Positions 1-9,059 of a stretch of 64,000 nt of DNA are shown piece by piece. Positions within the stretch are counted from its first letter, which is position 1. Every line of letters begins with the position of its first letter. The translations under genes and the position numbers were made by a program. The stretch is taken from the NCBI RefSeq assembly GCF_014649715.1, contig NZ_BMTO01000004.1:382503-446502 (forward strand), given 5' to 3'. Source of the stretch: Streptomyces lateritius (GTDB taxonomy: Bacteria; Actinomycetota; Actinomycetes; Streptomycetales; Streptomycetaceae). The notes beneath the pieces were generated by a model. The model ran no database searches, was not told the origin of the DNA, and saw nothing but the letters and a program-made list of their open reading frames with translations.

Positions 1-15
1 TTCAGGAGGCCCCGC

Positions 16-2385
16 TCAGCAGGTGCCGAGGTCCTTCCAGACGCCCCACTCGCCGGTCGTGCCGGGCTCCTCGTTCTGCGTCCACCACTGGGCCTTCCAC
101 TTGCGGCCCTTGTGGGAGACCTCGTTGCCGGCGTTGTAGACCGTGCCGGCCACGTACGCCGGAGCGGTGCAGGTGCCACCCGGGCTGGTCGGCGTCGGGG
201 TCGGGCCCGTGGGCGTGGGCGTGGGCGTCGGCCCCGTCGGCGTGGGGGTCGGCGTCGGGGTCGAGCCGCCCGGCTCCACCACCGTCGTCCCGCGCGCCAG
301 GTCGCCGGCGAGCGCGTACGTCGTCCCGCTGATGTTCACCGTCCAGTTCGACGGCGTGGAGACCGGCAGGTAGTAGTTGAACGCCAGGTCCACGGTCGCG
401 CCCGGAGCCAGCGACTGCCAGGCCGGGAGCTTGAGCGACACCCGGTGGAAGTCGCCCTTCAGGCCGCCGACGTTGCTGCCGGTGTGGTCGCTGCTGATCA
501 CCTTCGTACCGAAGCCGGACTGGTCGGAGGCGTTGTTCGGGGCCGCGGTCGCGTAGTCGAACTGGAACTCCGTGCCGCCGGGCAGCGGGGTCTTCGTGTT
601 GTTCGTGATCTTGATCTTGGGGGTGATCGGGTAGTTCGAGTCGCCCAGCTTGAAGTCGGTGAACTCGACGCCGACGTTCACGGCCTTCGTCGGCATCGTC
701 GCGTTCGACTTCTCGGCGCCGTACGGAGCGGCCGCCTTGAACTTGTCGTACATCAGCGAGGTGAGTGTGGAGCCCATCTCGTACTGGCCCTTGACGGCGT
801 TCCAGGAGTAGTCGCCGGCCATCTCCCAGACCATCGTGCCGCCGATGCCGCGGTTCACGACGTAGTCCGCCTTCGCCGCCACCGACTGTTCGTCCTCGGT
901 GGAGAGGAAGACCTTCTTCTGTGCGTTCCACAGCCACGGCGCGACCAGGGTCGAGTCGTACTTACGGGCGTAGGTGCCGGTCAGCGTGGTGTTCGCCGGG
1001 AAGCCGTACCGGGTGACGTAGTCGCCGACGATCCCCTTCTCGAGGTTCTTGGCGTGCCACATCGGGTTGGAGCCGGCCGGCGACTCGACGCCGTTGGTGT
1101 CCTTGTCGTGCCACAGGTTGTCGATGCCCACGGCGCCGTCGCCGCACTTGGTCAGGCCCGCCCCCGCCGGGCAGGTGGTCGCGGCGGCCTTGCCCCACAG
1201 GCCGTCCGTACCGCCTTGCACGTTCTTGTGGCCGCGGGTGTAGTACGGCAGGCCGATGTTGATCCGGCCGGCCGGCATCGAACCGCGGAAGTAGTGGTAC
1301 GCCCAGTCGGTGTTGAGGTAGCCGATGGAGCCGTACTGCGCGGAGCCGTAGACGTTCGCGGCGGCCAGCTCGGCGTCCTTGCCGTCGTCGAAGAGCGAGG
1401 CGTTGGGGCCGACGTACTCGTTCCACGCACCGTGCAGGTCGTAGGACATGATGTTGACGTAGTCCAGATACTTCTGCATCTGGTACGTCTCCATGCCGCG
1501 CAGCAGGTAGCCGGAGGAGGGCGCGGCGACGGTCAGCAGGTAGTGCCTGCCGTCGGCGGCGCCCGCCCGGTCGAGCTTCTCGCGCAGTGACTTCATCAGC
1601 GCGTCGTAGCCCTTGACCAGGCCCGCGCGCCGGGCGTTGGAGAGCTGCCAGTCGAGTGGGTTGCCCGCGTCCTTCATGGTCGTCGGGTACTCGTAGTCGA
1701 TGTCGACGCCGTTGAAGCCGTACTTCTTGATGAAGGCGACGGCCGAGTCCGCGAACGTGTCGATCCCGGCCTGGTTGACCGAACCGTCGGCGTTGGTGGC
1801 CATCGAGTAGAAGCCGCCGGAGTTCACGCGGTCGCCGTTGTCGTCGAAGTGGCCGCCGGTCTCCGCCCAGCCGCCGACCGAGATCAGCGTCTTGACGTCC
1901 GGATGCTGCTTCTTGAACTTGTTGAGCAGGTTGAAGTGGCCCTTGTAGGCGTACGCCGGGTCCATCTCGGCGCCCGCGACGCCGGGCCAGGTCATCCCGG
2001 TGGCCGCGTTGTTCGGCCCCTCCGTGCCCACCGACAGCTTGTGATCGGAACCGATGTGCCCGAAGGCGTAGTTGATGTGGGTGATCTTGCCCCACGGGAT
2101 GTTGTTCGCGAGGTAGGCGGGTTCGCCGTTCTTGCCGGTGCGCCAGCCGGTGAAGTAGCCGATGACCCGGCGCTGGTGGTCCGCGCCCATCTTCTCGCGG
2201 CCCTCGGTGTCGTAGACCGAGCAGTACGGGACGTCGACGCCGGGCGTCTTGTACAGCCCGTCCGGGCGACAGCTCTCGTTGTCGGCCGCGTGCGAGACGC
2301 CGCCGGAGAGCGAGCTGATCAGCAGCCCGGCGACGGCCGCGCCGGTCGCGAGCAGCGAGGCTCTCGTCTTGGTGGGGGACAGCAC
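16..2385 (-). CDS. Secreted GH18 chitinase with ChiC-type and CBM5/12 modules
   Basis: Predicted extracellular chitinase of 789 residues. The GTG at 2383-2385 was chosen because AGGAGG lies just upstream and a signal peptide follows directly (about residues 1-34, ending near SHA-A); upstream in-frame codons read into non-protein-like sequence. The GH18 barrel covers about 70-560 and contains the DxxDxDxE active-site signature as DGVDIDYE, with the acid Glu near residue 231. A beta-sandwich region at about 567-690 resembles the ChiC C-terminal domain of actinobacterial chitinases. A Thr-Pro linker (about 705-735) leads to a CBM5/12 chitin-binding module carrying the WWTQ motif. The gene diverges from the riboflavin operon and has chitinase-type direct repeats in its promoter region. 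Family assignment is firm; the exact cleavage mode (endo or exo) is not visible. Confidence 0.95.
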   Translation of the reverse strand: MLSPTKTRASLLATGAAVAGLLISSLSGGVSHAADNESCRPDGLYKTPGVDVPYCSVYDTEGREKMGADHQRRVIGYFTGWRTGKNGEPAYLANNIPWGKITHINYAFGHIGSDHKLSVGTEGPNNAATGMTWPGVAGAEMDPAYAYKGHFNLLNKFKKQHPDVKTLISVGGWAETGGHFDDNGDRVNSGGFYSMATNADGSVNQAGIDTFADSAVAFIKKYGFNGVDIDYEYPTTMKDAGNPLDWQLSNARRAGLVKGYDALMKSLREKLDRAGAADGRHYLLTVAAPSSGYLLRGMETYQMQKYLDYVNIMSYDLHGAWNEYVGPNASLFDDGKDAELAAANVYGSAQYGSIGYLNTDWAYHYFRGSMPAGRINIGLPYYTRGHKNVQGGTDGLWGKAAATTCPAGAGLTKCGDGAVGIDNLWHDKDTNGVESPAGSNPMWHAKNLEKGIVGDYVTRYGFPANTTLTGTYARKYDSTLVAPWLWNAQKKVFLSTEDEQSVAAKADYVVNRGIGGTMVWEMAGDYSWNAVKGQYEMGSTLTSLMYDKFKAAAPYGAEKSNATMPTKAVNVGVEFTDFKLGDSNYPITPKIKITNNTKTPLPGGTEFQFDYATAAPNNASDQSGFGTKVISSDHTGSNVGGLKGDFHRVSLKLPAWQSLAPGATVDLAFNYYLPVSTPSNWTVNISGTTYALAGDLARGTTVVEPGGSTPTPTPTPTGPTPTPTPTGPTPTPTSPGGTCTAPAYVAGTVYNAGNEVSHKGRKWKAQWWTQNEEPGTTGEWGVWKDLGTC

Positions 2386-2502
2386 GATCGGTTTCCTCCT
2401 GGGAGGTCGGTCGGCACACAACGAACAAGGGGGTGGGTCGTGTTGGGCCCGTGGAGTGCGCACACCGGCGGGCCGTACCTCGGAGGTGACACGGAGATTA
2501 AG

Positions 2503-2536
2503 AGGACTAGACCAGTGCGTCAATAGGTCTGGACCA
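2503..2536 (-). promoter_or_regulatory. Chitinase promoter direct repeats / DasR-like sites
   Basis: Read on the minus strand, two 12-bp repeats occur 22 bp apart: TGGTCCAGACCT (2525-2536) and TGGTCTAGTCCT (2503-2514). They match the direct-repeat pair known upstream of Streptomyces chitinase genes, and each resembles the DasR-responsive element half structure TGGTCTAGACCA. They lie 118-151 bp upstream of the chitinase start. Control by N-acetylglucosamine/chitin sensing is inferred from the motif. Confidence 0.75.
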
Positions 2537-2630
2537 TCGAAGCGGTGGTCCCTGCTTGTGAGCCAGCCCACAGGGCATCACCCGCCTGGCCCGCGATCAG
2601 CCGTGGCACACTGGCTCTGTATCAGCAGCA

Positions 2631-2756
2631 GCGCACTCCGGGGTCGGTGTAATTCCGAACCGGCGGTATAGTCCGCGACCCGTCCGCAGCCAGCGGCCGG
2701 TTGACCAGGTGAGATTCCTGGACCGACGGTGAAAGTCCGGATGGGAGGCAGTGCGC
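2631..2756 (+). promoter_or_regulatory. FMN riboswitch (RFN element)
   Basis: The conserved RFN core blocks are visible in order: GGTGTAATTCCGAACCGGCG near 2645-2664, AGTCCGCGA, GGTGAGATTCC near 2708-2718, then GACGGTGAAAGTCCGGATG near 2724-2742. Stem P1 is formed by GCGCACT (2631-2637) and AGTGCGC (2750-2756). About 195 nt of leader lies between the aptamer and ribD, enough for an expression platform. The family binds FMN and lowers expression of riboflavin genes. Confidence 0.95.
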
Positions 2757-2951
2757 GGCGGGCGACCCTTCACGGGCGTGCCGGCCGTATTCCGCTGGTC
2801 GCCGCCGCCGGTTCTCCGGCGCCGCCGGTTTCCCCGGCACTCGTGGCGACCGCTGTATGCGGCCTCGGTGTCCCCTCGCGAGGTCGGTGTTCCCGCTCCC
2901 TGTCGTCATCGACAGCCCCGGAGTCCGTGCCCGAAGAGGCAGGAGGACCCG

Positions 2952-4034
2952 GTGGCCACGCAGGCCGACATCACCGCCATGCGCCGAGCGATCGTGCTCG
3001 CCGCCCGCGGACTCGGCTCCACCAGCCCCAACCCGGTCGTCGGCTGCGTCGTCCTCGACGCCTCCGGTCACCAGGTCGGCGAGGGCTGGCACCAGCGCGC
3101 CGGCGGACCGCACGCCGAGATCCACGCCCTGCGCGAGGCCGGCGTCCTCGCCCGCGGCGGCACGGCCTACGTCACCCTCGAACCCTGCAACCACACCGGC
3201 CGCACCGGCCCCTGTGCTGAGGCCCTCCTCGAGGCCGGCATCAGCCGGGTCTTCTATGCCGTCGGTGACCCGAACCCGCAGGCCACAGGCGGTGCCGACA
3301 CCCTCCGGGCGGCCGGCGTGGAGGTCTTGGGAGGCCTTCTGGCGGACGAGGCCGAGGCCGGCAACATCGCCTGGCTCACGTCCGTACGCCTCGGTCGGCC
3401 CCACGTCACGTGGAAGTACGCCGCCACCCTCGACGGCCGGATCGCCGCCGCCGACGGCACCTCCCGCTGGATCACCTCCGCCGAGTCCCGCGCCGACGTC
3501 CACCGGCTGCGGGGCGAGGCCGACGCCGTCGTGGTCGGGTCGGGCACGGCCCGGACCGACGATCCCCACCTGGCGGTACGCGGCATCGAGGAGGCCGTCC
3601 AGCCGCTGCGGGTCGTCGTCGACACCGAGGCCACGGCCGTGAAGCCGGGCGCCCGGATCCTGGACGACGCCGCACCCACCCTGATCGCCGTCGCCGAGGA
3701 CGCCGAGACCCCGCTGACCGATGCCGTACGACTGCCCAGGGCGGACCGGGGCCTCTCGGTGCCGGCCCTCCTGGACGCGCTGCACGAGCGGGGGGTGCGC
3801 TCCGTCCTCCTCGAAGGGGGCCCCACCCTCGCGGGCGCCTTCGTCGCCGCCGGGGCCGTCGACAAGGTCGTCGGCTACCTCGCCCCGGTCCTCCTGGGCG
3901 CGGGCCCGAACGCCCTCGCCGACGCCGGAATCACCACCATCACCGACGCGTTGCGGCTCCACGTCACCGAGACCGTCCGCATCGGACCCGACCTTCGTAT
4001 CACCGCCACTCCCGTCACGAACAAGGAGCGCTGA
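2952..4034 (+). CDS. ribD: RibD, bifunctional diaminohydroxyphosphoribosylaminopyrimidine deaminase / 5-amino-6-(5-phosphoribosylamino)uracil reductase
   Basis: Carries out the deamination and NADPH-dependent side-chain reduction of riboflavin synthesis (360 residues). The GTG at 2952 follows AGGAGG at 2941-2946. The N-terminal zinc deaminase has HAE (His54, Glu56) and the PCNHTGRTGPC block giving Cys79 and Cys88. The C-terminal half, from about residue 150, is the dihydrofolate-reductase-like RibD_C domain with a TWKYAATLDGRIA block. It is the first gene after the FMN riboswitch and lies 2 bp before ribE, so the rib genes are almost certainly cotranscribed. Confidence 0.96.
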   Translation: MATQADITAMRRAIVLAARGLGSTSPNPVVGCVVLDASGHQVGEGWHQRAGGPHAEIHALREAGVLARGGTAYVTLEPCNHTGRTGPCAEALLEAGISRVFYAVGDPNPQATGGADTLRAAGVEVLGGLLADEAEAGNIAWLTSVRLGRPHVTWKYAATLDGRIAAADGTSRWITSAESRADVHRLRGEADAVVVGSGTARTDDPHLAVRGIEEAVQPLRVVVDTEATAVKPGARILDDAAPTLIAVAEDAETPLTDAVRLPRADRGLSVPALLDALHERGVRSVLLEGGPTLAGAFVAAGAVDKVVGYLAPVLLGAGPNALADAGITTITDALRLHVTETVRIGPDLRITATPVTNKER

Positions 4035-4036
4035 GC

Positions 4037-4645
4037 GTGTTCACCGGAATCGTCGAAGAACTGGGTGAGGTCACCGCCGTCGAGAAGCTGGACGACGCGT
4101 CCCGCTTCCGCCTGCGCGGCCCCCTGGTCACGGAAGGCGCCAAGCACGGCGACTCCATCGCCGTCAACGGTGTCTGTCTCACGGTCGTCGAGTTCGGCGA
4201 CGGGGAGTTCACCGCCGACGTGATGGCCGAGACCCTCAAGCGGTCGAGCCTCGGCGCCCTGGAGGTCGGCTCCCGGGTCAACCTGGAACGGCCCATGGCC
4301 GTCGGCGACCGTCTCGGCGGCCACATCGTCCAGGGACACGTCGACGGCACCGGCACCGTCCTCGACCGGACCCCGTCCGAGCACTGGGAGATCGTCAAGA
4401 TCGCCCTGCCCGCCCAGCTCTCCCGCTACGTCGTCGAGAAAGGCTCGATCACGGTCGACGGCGTCAGCCTCACCGTCGTCGAGGCCGCGGCCGACTGGTT
4501 CACCATCAGCCTCATCCCCACGACCCTCGCCCTGACGACCCTGGGCATCAAGCAGCCCGGAGACCCGGTCAACCTCGAGGTCGACGTCATCGCCAAGTAC
4601 GTCGAGCGGCTGCTCGGCCCGAACGCCCAGGAGAACGTCAAGTGA
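4037..4645 (+). CDS. ribE: Riboflavin synthase alpha subunit
   Basis: Dismutates two 6,7-dimethyl-8-ribityllumazine molecules to riboflavin plus the pyrimidinedione. The 202-residue protein begins with the family-typical MFTGIVEE and is made of two similar lumazine-binding beta-barrels of about 95 residues (first with NGVCLTVVE, second with DGVSLTVVE). Length is normal. The GTG at 4037 lies 2 bp after the ribD stop, with AAGGAG just upstream inside ribD. It overlaps the next gene by a GTGA junction, indicating translational coupling. Confidence 0.96.
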   Translation: MFTGIVEELGEVTAVEKLDDASRFRLRGPLVTEGAKHGDSIAVNGVCLTVVEFGDGEFTADVMAETLKRSSLGALEVGSRVNLERPMAVGDRLGGHIVQGHVDGTGTVLDRTPSEHWEIVKIALPAQLSRYVVEKGSITVDGVSLTVVEAAADWFTISLIPTTLALTTLGIKQPGDPVNLEVDVIAKYVERLLGPNAQENVK

Positions 4646-5280
4646 ACTGGCTCAACTCCGAGGCCTTCAGCGCCTTCGGGCAGCACATCATGTGGTCCGA
4701 CATGATCGGCAACACGATCGGTCTGATCGCCCTCGCGCTCGGCTGGCGGCGCTCCATCCTCACCTGGCCCGCCCAGCTGCTCTCCGGCGTCATCCTCGTC
4801 GGCGCCTACGCCTCCGCCCACCTCAGCGGCGGCGTAGGCAAGCAGCTCCTCGTCATAGGCGTCGCCGCGTGGGGCTGGTGGCAGTGGAACCGGGGCAGGC
4901 AGCAGGCCCAGGACGGCTCCATCGCCGTCCGCTTCGCCACCTGGAAGGAGCGCGGCCTGCTCCTCACCGGCGCCGTCCTCGGCACCCTCGCGGTCGGCGG
5001 CCTCTTCACGCTCTACCCCTCGCTCTCCTGGAGCCCGTGGGCCGACGCGTACATCTTCGTCGGCACCCTCGTCGCGATGGTCGCCCAGGCCCGCGGCCTG
5101 GTCGAGTTCTGGTTCGCCTGGCTCCTCGTCGACCTGGTCGGCGTCCCCCTCGCCTTCAACAGCGGCCTCGCCTTCTCCGGTCTGGTCTACGTGATCTACT
5201 TCGCCCTCGTCATCTGGGGCATGCGCGACTGGTGGCTCCGGACGCGTACGGCTCCCGCTCTGGAAGGAGCCCTCTCATGA
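4642..5280 (+). CDS. ribM: PnuC-family transporter, probable riboflavin uptake protein (RibM-like)
   Basis: Integral membrane protein of 212 residues with about six to seven hydrophobic segments and the conserved aromatic run WGWWQWNRG, typical of the PnuC family (nicotinamide riboside and related vitamin carriers). It lies inside the FMN-riboswitch operon, overlapping ribE (GTGA) and ribBA (ATGA). In Streptomyces, rib-operon PnuC homologues (RibM) import riboflavin and analogues, so riboflavin is the likeliest substrate. The specificity rests on gene context, not on a residue I can point to. Confidence 0.82.
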   Translation: MNWLNSEAFSAFGQHIMWSDMIGNTIGLIALALGWRRSILTWPAQLLSGVILVGAYASAHLSGGVGKQLLVIGVAAWGWWQWNRGRQQAQDGSIAVRFATWKERGLLLTGAVLGTLAVGGLFTLYPSLSWSPWADAYIFVGTLVAMVAQARGLVEFWFAWLLVDLVGVPLAFNSGLAFSGLVYVIYFALVIWGMRDWWLRTRTAPALEGALS

Positions 5281-6554
5281 GCGCGCTGCCCCTGTGGGAC
5301 GCCACCGACCTCTCCCTCGACCCGGTCGAGCAGGCCATTCGCGACATCGCCGCCGGCCGGCCCGTGGTCGTCGTCGACGACGAGGACCGCGAGAACGAGG
5401 GCGACCTCGTCATCGCCGCCGAGATGGCCACCCCCGAAGTCGTCGCCTTCATGATGAGCGAGTGCCGCGGCCTGATCTGCGCCCCCATGGAGGGCGAGGA
5501 GCTGGAGCGCCTCCAGCTCCCGCAGATGGTCGAGCACAACACCGAGTCGATGAGCACCGCCTTCACCGTCTCCGTCGACGCGGCCCCCGCGCACGGCGTC
5601 ACCACCGGCATCTCCGCGGCCGACCGGGCCACCACCCTGCGGATGCTGGCGAGCGGCGCGTACGAGCCGTCCGACTTCGTCCGCCCCGGCCACGTCTTCC
5701 CGCTGCGTGCCAAGACCGGCGGCGTCCTCGTCCGCAACGGCCACACGGAGGCCGCCGTCGACCTGGCCCGCCTCGCGGGCCTGCGACCGGCCGGCGCGAT
5801 CGTCGAGATCGCCGGCGAGGACGGCGTCATGCTGCGCCTGCCCGAGCTCGTCCCGTTCGCCCGCAAGCACGGCCTCACGATCATCTCGATCGAGGACCTC
5901 GTCGCCTACCGGCGCTCCGCCGAGCCGACCGTCCGCCGCGAGGCCGAGGTCCGGCTGCCGACCGCGCACGGCGACTTCACCGCGTACGGCTACCGCTCCA
6001 CCGTCGACGGCGTCGAGCACGTCGCGCTCGTCCACGGTGAGATCGGCGACGGCGAGGACGTCCTGGTCCGGGTCCACTCCGAGTGCCTGACCGGCGACAT
6101 CTTCCACTCGCTGCGCTGCGACTGCGGCCCCCAGCTGCAGGCCTCCATGGACCGGATCACCGAGGCCGGCCGTGGCGTCGTCGTCTATCTGCGGGGACAC
6201 GAGGGCCGCGGCATCGGCCTGCTGTCCAAGCTGCGCGCGTACGAGCTCCAGGAGCGCGGGCGCGACACCCTCGACGCCAACCTGGAGCTGGGTCTGCCGG
6301 CCGACGCCCGCGACTACGCGGCCGGCGCGCAGATCCTCGTCGACCTCGGCGTCCGCAGCCTGCGGCTGATGACCAACAACCCCGACAAGATCGCCGCCCT
6401 CACGCGGTACGGCCTGAAGGTCGAGGGCCGCGAGGCCATGCCGGTCCAGGCGGGTGAGCACAACATCAGTTATCTGCGCACCAAGCGGGACCGGATGGGG
6501 CACGACCTGCCCTGGCTGGAGGCCTCCACGGCCACCACCTGCGGCAACCAGTAA
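5277..6554 (+). CDS. ribBA: RibBA, 3,4-dihydroxy-2-butanone-4-phosphate synthase / GTP cyclohydrolase II
   Basis: Bifunctional enzyme (425 residues) that makes both riboflavin precursors. The N-terminal DHBP synthase domain, about residues 10-205, carries the acidic loop [10 protein letters not shown]. The C-terminal GTP cyclohydrolase II domain, about 212-400, carries the zinc ligands Cys270, Cys281 and Cys283 and the GHEGRGIGL active-site block. The ATG at 5277 overlaps the preceding stop (ATGA). Length is normal for actinobacterial RibBA. Confidence 0.96.
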   Translation: MSALPLWDATDLSLDPVEQAIRDIAAGRPVVVVDDEDRENEGDLVIAAEMATPEVVAFMMSECRGLICAPMEGEELERLQLPQMVEHNTESMSTAFTVSVDAAPAHGVTTGISAADRATTLRMLASGAYEPSDFVRPGHVFPLRAKTGGVLVRNGHTEAAVDLARLAGLRPAGAIVEIAGEDGVMLRLPELVPFARKHGLTIISIEDLVAYRRSAEPTVRREAEVRLPTAHGDFTAYGYRSTVDGVEHVALVHGEIGDGEDVLVRVHSECLTGDIFHSLRCDCGPQLQASMDRITEAGRGVVVYLRGHEGRGIGLLSKLRAYELQERGRDTLDANLELGLPADARDYAAGAQILVDLGVRSLRLMTNNPDKIAALTRYGLKVEGREAMPVQAGEHNISYLRTKRDRMGHDLPWLEASTATTCGNQ

Positions 6555-6615
6555 GTCAGCTAGTCAGCAACAGCGAGTCAGCAGTCGGTACCGAGCAATC
6601 CGAGCAGGGAGAGAC

Positions 6616-7101
6616 ATGAGCGGCAAGGGCGCACCCGTCCTCAGCGTGAAGAACTGCGGCGACCTCCGGGTCGCGGTCGTCGCGGCGCAGTGGCACGAGA
6701 AGATCATGGACGGACTCGTCGACGGCGCGCTGCGGGCCCTGCACGAGCTCGGCATCGACGAGCCGACGCTCCTGCGCGTCCCGGGCAGCTTCGAACTCCC
6801 GGTGGTGGCGAAGGTTCTCGCCGGTCGCGGCTACGATGCCATCGTCGCGCTCGGCGTCGTCATCCGCGGCGGAACCCCGCACTTCGAGTACGTGTGCCAG
6901 GGCGTCACCCACGGCCTCACCCAGGTCTCGATCGACACCGGCGTACCCGTCGGCTTCGGCGTCCTGACCGTGGACAACGAGGAGCAGGCCCTCGACCGGG
7001 CCGGCCTCGAGGGGTCCAGCGAGGACAAGGGCCACGAGGCCGTCACCGCCGCCGTCGCCACCGCGACCACGCTGCGCACGGTCAGCGAACCCTGGCGCTG
7101 A
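6616..7101 (+). CDS. ribH: 6,7-Dimethyl-8-ribityllumazine synthase
   Basis: Condenses 5-amino-6-ribitylaminouracil with 3,4-dihydroxybutanone 4-phosphate. The 161-residue protein shows the family blocks VPGSFELP and [17 protein letters not shown], including the active-site His of THG. The ATG at 6616 follows a GGGAGAG ribosome site; longer in-frame readings begin inside ribBA and look non-protein-like. The 61-bp gap after ribBA suggests it is still part of the rib transcript. It usually forms a 60-subunit capsid-like shell. Confidence 0.95.
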   Translation: MSGKGAPVLSVKNCGDLRVAVVAAQWHEKIMDGLVDGALRALHELGIDEPTLLRVPGSFELPVVAKVLAGRGYDAIVALGVVIRGGTPHFEYVCQGVTHGLTQVSIDTGVPVGFGVLTVDNEEQALDRAGLEGSSEDKGHEAVTAAVATATTLRTVSEPWR

Positions 7102-7136
7102 GTGCGTGACCCTTACCCCGTACTCTTAGGACCATC

Positions 7137-7409
7137 ATGGCGAACAAAACCTTCGAAGAGCTCTTCGCCGAGCTCAAGCTCAAGGCCGAGAACGGCGACC
7201 CGGCCACCTCCCGCACCGCGGAACTGGTGGACAAGGGCGTCCATGCCATCGGCAAGAAGGTCGTCGAGGAGGCCGCCGAGGTCTGGATGGCCGCCGAGTA
7301 CGAGGGCAAGGAAGCCGCCGCCGAGGAGATCTCGCAGCTGCTGTACCACGTCCAGGTGATGATGGTCGCCCGCGGGATCTCGCTCGACGACGTCTACGCC
7401 CACCTCTGA
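7137..7409 (+). CDS. hisE: Phosphoribosyl-ATP pyrophosphohydrolase
   Basis: Second step of histidine synthesis, hydrolysing PR-ATP to PR-AMP. The 90-residue all-alpha MazG-like protein has the acidic metal-binding helix [13 protein letters not shown] and a second helix [12 protein letters not shown]. Length is normal for stand-alone actinobacterial HisE. It begins 36 bp after ribH and is followed 60 bp later by hisG, so the two histidine genes form a unit at the end of the riboflavin operon. Confidence 0.94.
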   Translation: MANKTFEELFAELKLKAENGDPATSRTAELVDKGVHAIGKKVVEEAAEVWMAAEYEGKEAAAEEISQLLYHVQVMMVARGISLDDVYAHL

Positions 7410-7469
7410 GCACCCCCGTCACACCCTTCCCCACTCCCGGCACACTCTCAGGCAAAGGAAGCCCACCCC

Positions 7470-8318
7470 ATGCTGCGCATCGCCGTCCCCAACAAGGGTT
7501 CACTGTCCGGACCTGCGTCGGCGATGCTCCATGAGGCCGGCTACCGCCAGCGCAAGGAGTCCAAGGAACTCGTCGTCATCGACCCCGAGAACGAGGTCGA
7601 GTTCTTCTACCTGCGCCCCAAGGACATCGCGATCTACGTGGCCTCGGGCAAGCTCGACATCGGCATCACCGGCCGTGACCTGCTGCTGGACTCCGGCGCG
7701 AACGCCGAGGAGATCCTCCCGCTGAACTTCGGCCGGTCGACCTTCCGCTACGCCACCCGCCCCGGCACCGCGAAGGGCCCGGAGGACTTCGGCGGGATGA
7801 CGATCGCCACCTCGTACGAGGGAATCGTCGCCAAGCACCTCGCCGACCAGGGCATCGACGCCTCCGTCGTCCACCTCGACGGCGCGGTCGAGACCGCGAT
7901 CCAGCTCGGCGTCGCCCAGATCATCGCCGACGTCGTCGAGACCGGCACCAGCCTGCGCAACGCAGGCCTCGAGGTCATCGGCGAGCCGATCCTCAAGTCG
8001 GAGGCCGTCGTCGTCCGGCGCGCCGGCGCCACCACCGACGACGCCGGGGTCCAGACGTTCCTGCGCCGCCTCCAGGGCGTTCTGGTGGCCCGCAGCTACG
8101 TGATGATGGACTACGACTGCCGTGCCGAGCACCTGGAGCAGGCCGTTGCCCTCACCCCGGGCCTGGAGTCGCCGACGGTCTCGCCCCTGCACAACGAGGG
8201 CTGGGTCGCGGTCCGGGCCATGGTGCCGGCCAAGGACGCGCAGCGGATCATGGACGACCTGTACGAACTGGGTGCCCGCGCCATTCTGACGACGGCCATC
8301 CACGCCTGCCGTCTCTGA
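7470..8318 (+). CDS. hisG: ATP phosphoribosyltransferase (long form)
   Basis: First committed step of histidine synthesis. The 282-residue protein has the N-terminal MLRIAVPNKGSLSG block, the PRPP-binding ADVVETGTSLRN motif near residues 152-163, and the C-terminal ACT-like regulatory domain (about 210-282) of the long, HisZ-independent HisG form. Long HisG proteins are feedback-inhibited by histidine. The AAAGGAAG ribosome site precedes the ATG at 7470. It sits directly downstream of hisE. Confidence 0.95.
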   Translation: MLRIAVPNKGSLSGPASAMLHEAGYRQRKESKELVVIDPENEVEFFYLRPKDIAIYVASGKLDIGITGRDLLLDSGANAEEILPLNFGRSTFRYATRPGTAKGPEDFGGMTIATSYEGIVAKHLADQGIDASVVHLDGAVETAIQLGVAQIIADVVETGTSLRNAGLEVIGEPILKSEAVVVRRAGATTDDAGVQTFLRRLQGVLVARSYVMMDYDCRAEHLEQAVALTPGLESPTVSPLHNEGWVAVRAMVPAKDAQRIMDDLYELGARAILTTAIHACRL

Positions 8319-8399
8319 GTCTCCGACGACGACCCACGGCACGCGGCACCGCGCGGCACCCGAGGCACACGCGGCACGCACGAGGCACAGAGGAACAGC

Positions 8400-8852
8400 A
8401 TGACCGAGTCACCTACGCCCGCCCTCCCGGTCACCTTCCGGCCGGGCCGAACCCGTGCGGTCCTGCTGACCGTGGGGACGGTGATGTTCGTCGTCATCAC
8501 CGCCGTCGCGCTCATGCTGGAGCAGCTCGGCCCCGGCGAGCGGGCCAGCTTCATCTTCACCGCGGCGCTCTTCCTCGGTGTCCTCGCGCTGCTCAGCCGG
8601 CCCAAGGTCGTCGCCGACGAGAACGGCGTCACGGTCGTCAACATCACCCGGACGCGCCGACTGGCGTGGGCGGAGATCCTGCGGGTCAACCTGCGGCCCG
8701 GCGATCCCTGGGTCTTCCTGGACCTGAGCGACGGCACCAGCATGCCCGCCCTCGGCATCCAGCCCGGCATCGCCAAGCAGCAGGCCATCCGCGACGCCCG
8801 CGCCCTGCGGGCCCTCGCCGAGAGCCGCGGCACCGGCCCCGACGCGGGCTGA
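8400..8852 (+). CDS. PH-domain membrane protein
   Basis: Small membrane protein of 150 residues with two hydrophobic helices (about 18-40 and 50-66) followed by a short bacterial PH-like beta domain (about 70-140) containing ITRTRRLAWAEI and DGTSMPALGIQ. This architecture is common in actinobacterial PH-domain proteins of unknown function. It lies 81 bp after hisG with AGAGGAAC upstream of the ATG and is probably the last gene of the rib-his transcript, since a strong hairpin follows. Confidence 0.8.
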   Translation: MTESPTPALPVTFRPGRTRAVLLTVGTVMFVVITAVALMLEQLGPGERASFIFTAALFLGVLALLSRPKVVADENGVTVVNITRTRRLAWAEILRVNLRPGDPWVFLDLSDGTSMPALGIQPGIAKQQAIRDARALRALAESRGTGPDAG

Positions 8853-8907
8853 GTCCCCCATACGGGGCCGACCCCCTGCCCCGCGCCGGGTCGGCGTGAT
8901 TACTCTG

Positions 8908-8939
8908 GAGGCGGTGGTGCCGAGCGGCACCACCGCCTC
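8908..8939 (+). terminator. Hairpin ending the rib-his transcript
   Basis: Perfect 14-bp inverted repeat (8908-8921 with 8926-8939) around the tetraloop GAGC, 55 bp after the PH-domain gene. There is no T-run, as is usual for Streptomyces terminators. It separates the rib-his operon from the CNNM pair. Confidence 0.75.
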
Positions 8940-9059
8940 GCATGTGCAGGGCCGCCGCCGCGGCCCGCGGGGCCCCCTGCGACCCGAGGAGTGACTCCCT
9001 CCGGCAATGGACGGATCGTCCGGTAGTACAAGCGCCGCCCCCTCCACGGAGGCGGCGGC

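Noticed and set aside
183..270. Short tandem repeat resembling a repeat array
   Set aside because: It is the Thr-Pro linker of the chitinase, coding repeats of TP/GP, not a CRISPR or regulatory array. No CRISPR array was seen anywhere in the window.
112..1590. Long plus-strand open frame opposite the chitinase gene
   Set aside because: It is Arg/Gly/Val-rich with no domain features and lies fully antisense to a well-supported GH18 gene; high GC content keeps antisense frames open.
9036..9059. Inverted repeat directly before the first CNNM gene as operator
   Set aside because: The arms are simple GCCGCC/GGCGGC runs next to the ribosome site, expected by chance in such GC-rich sequence.
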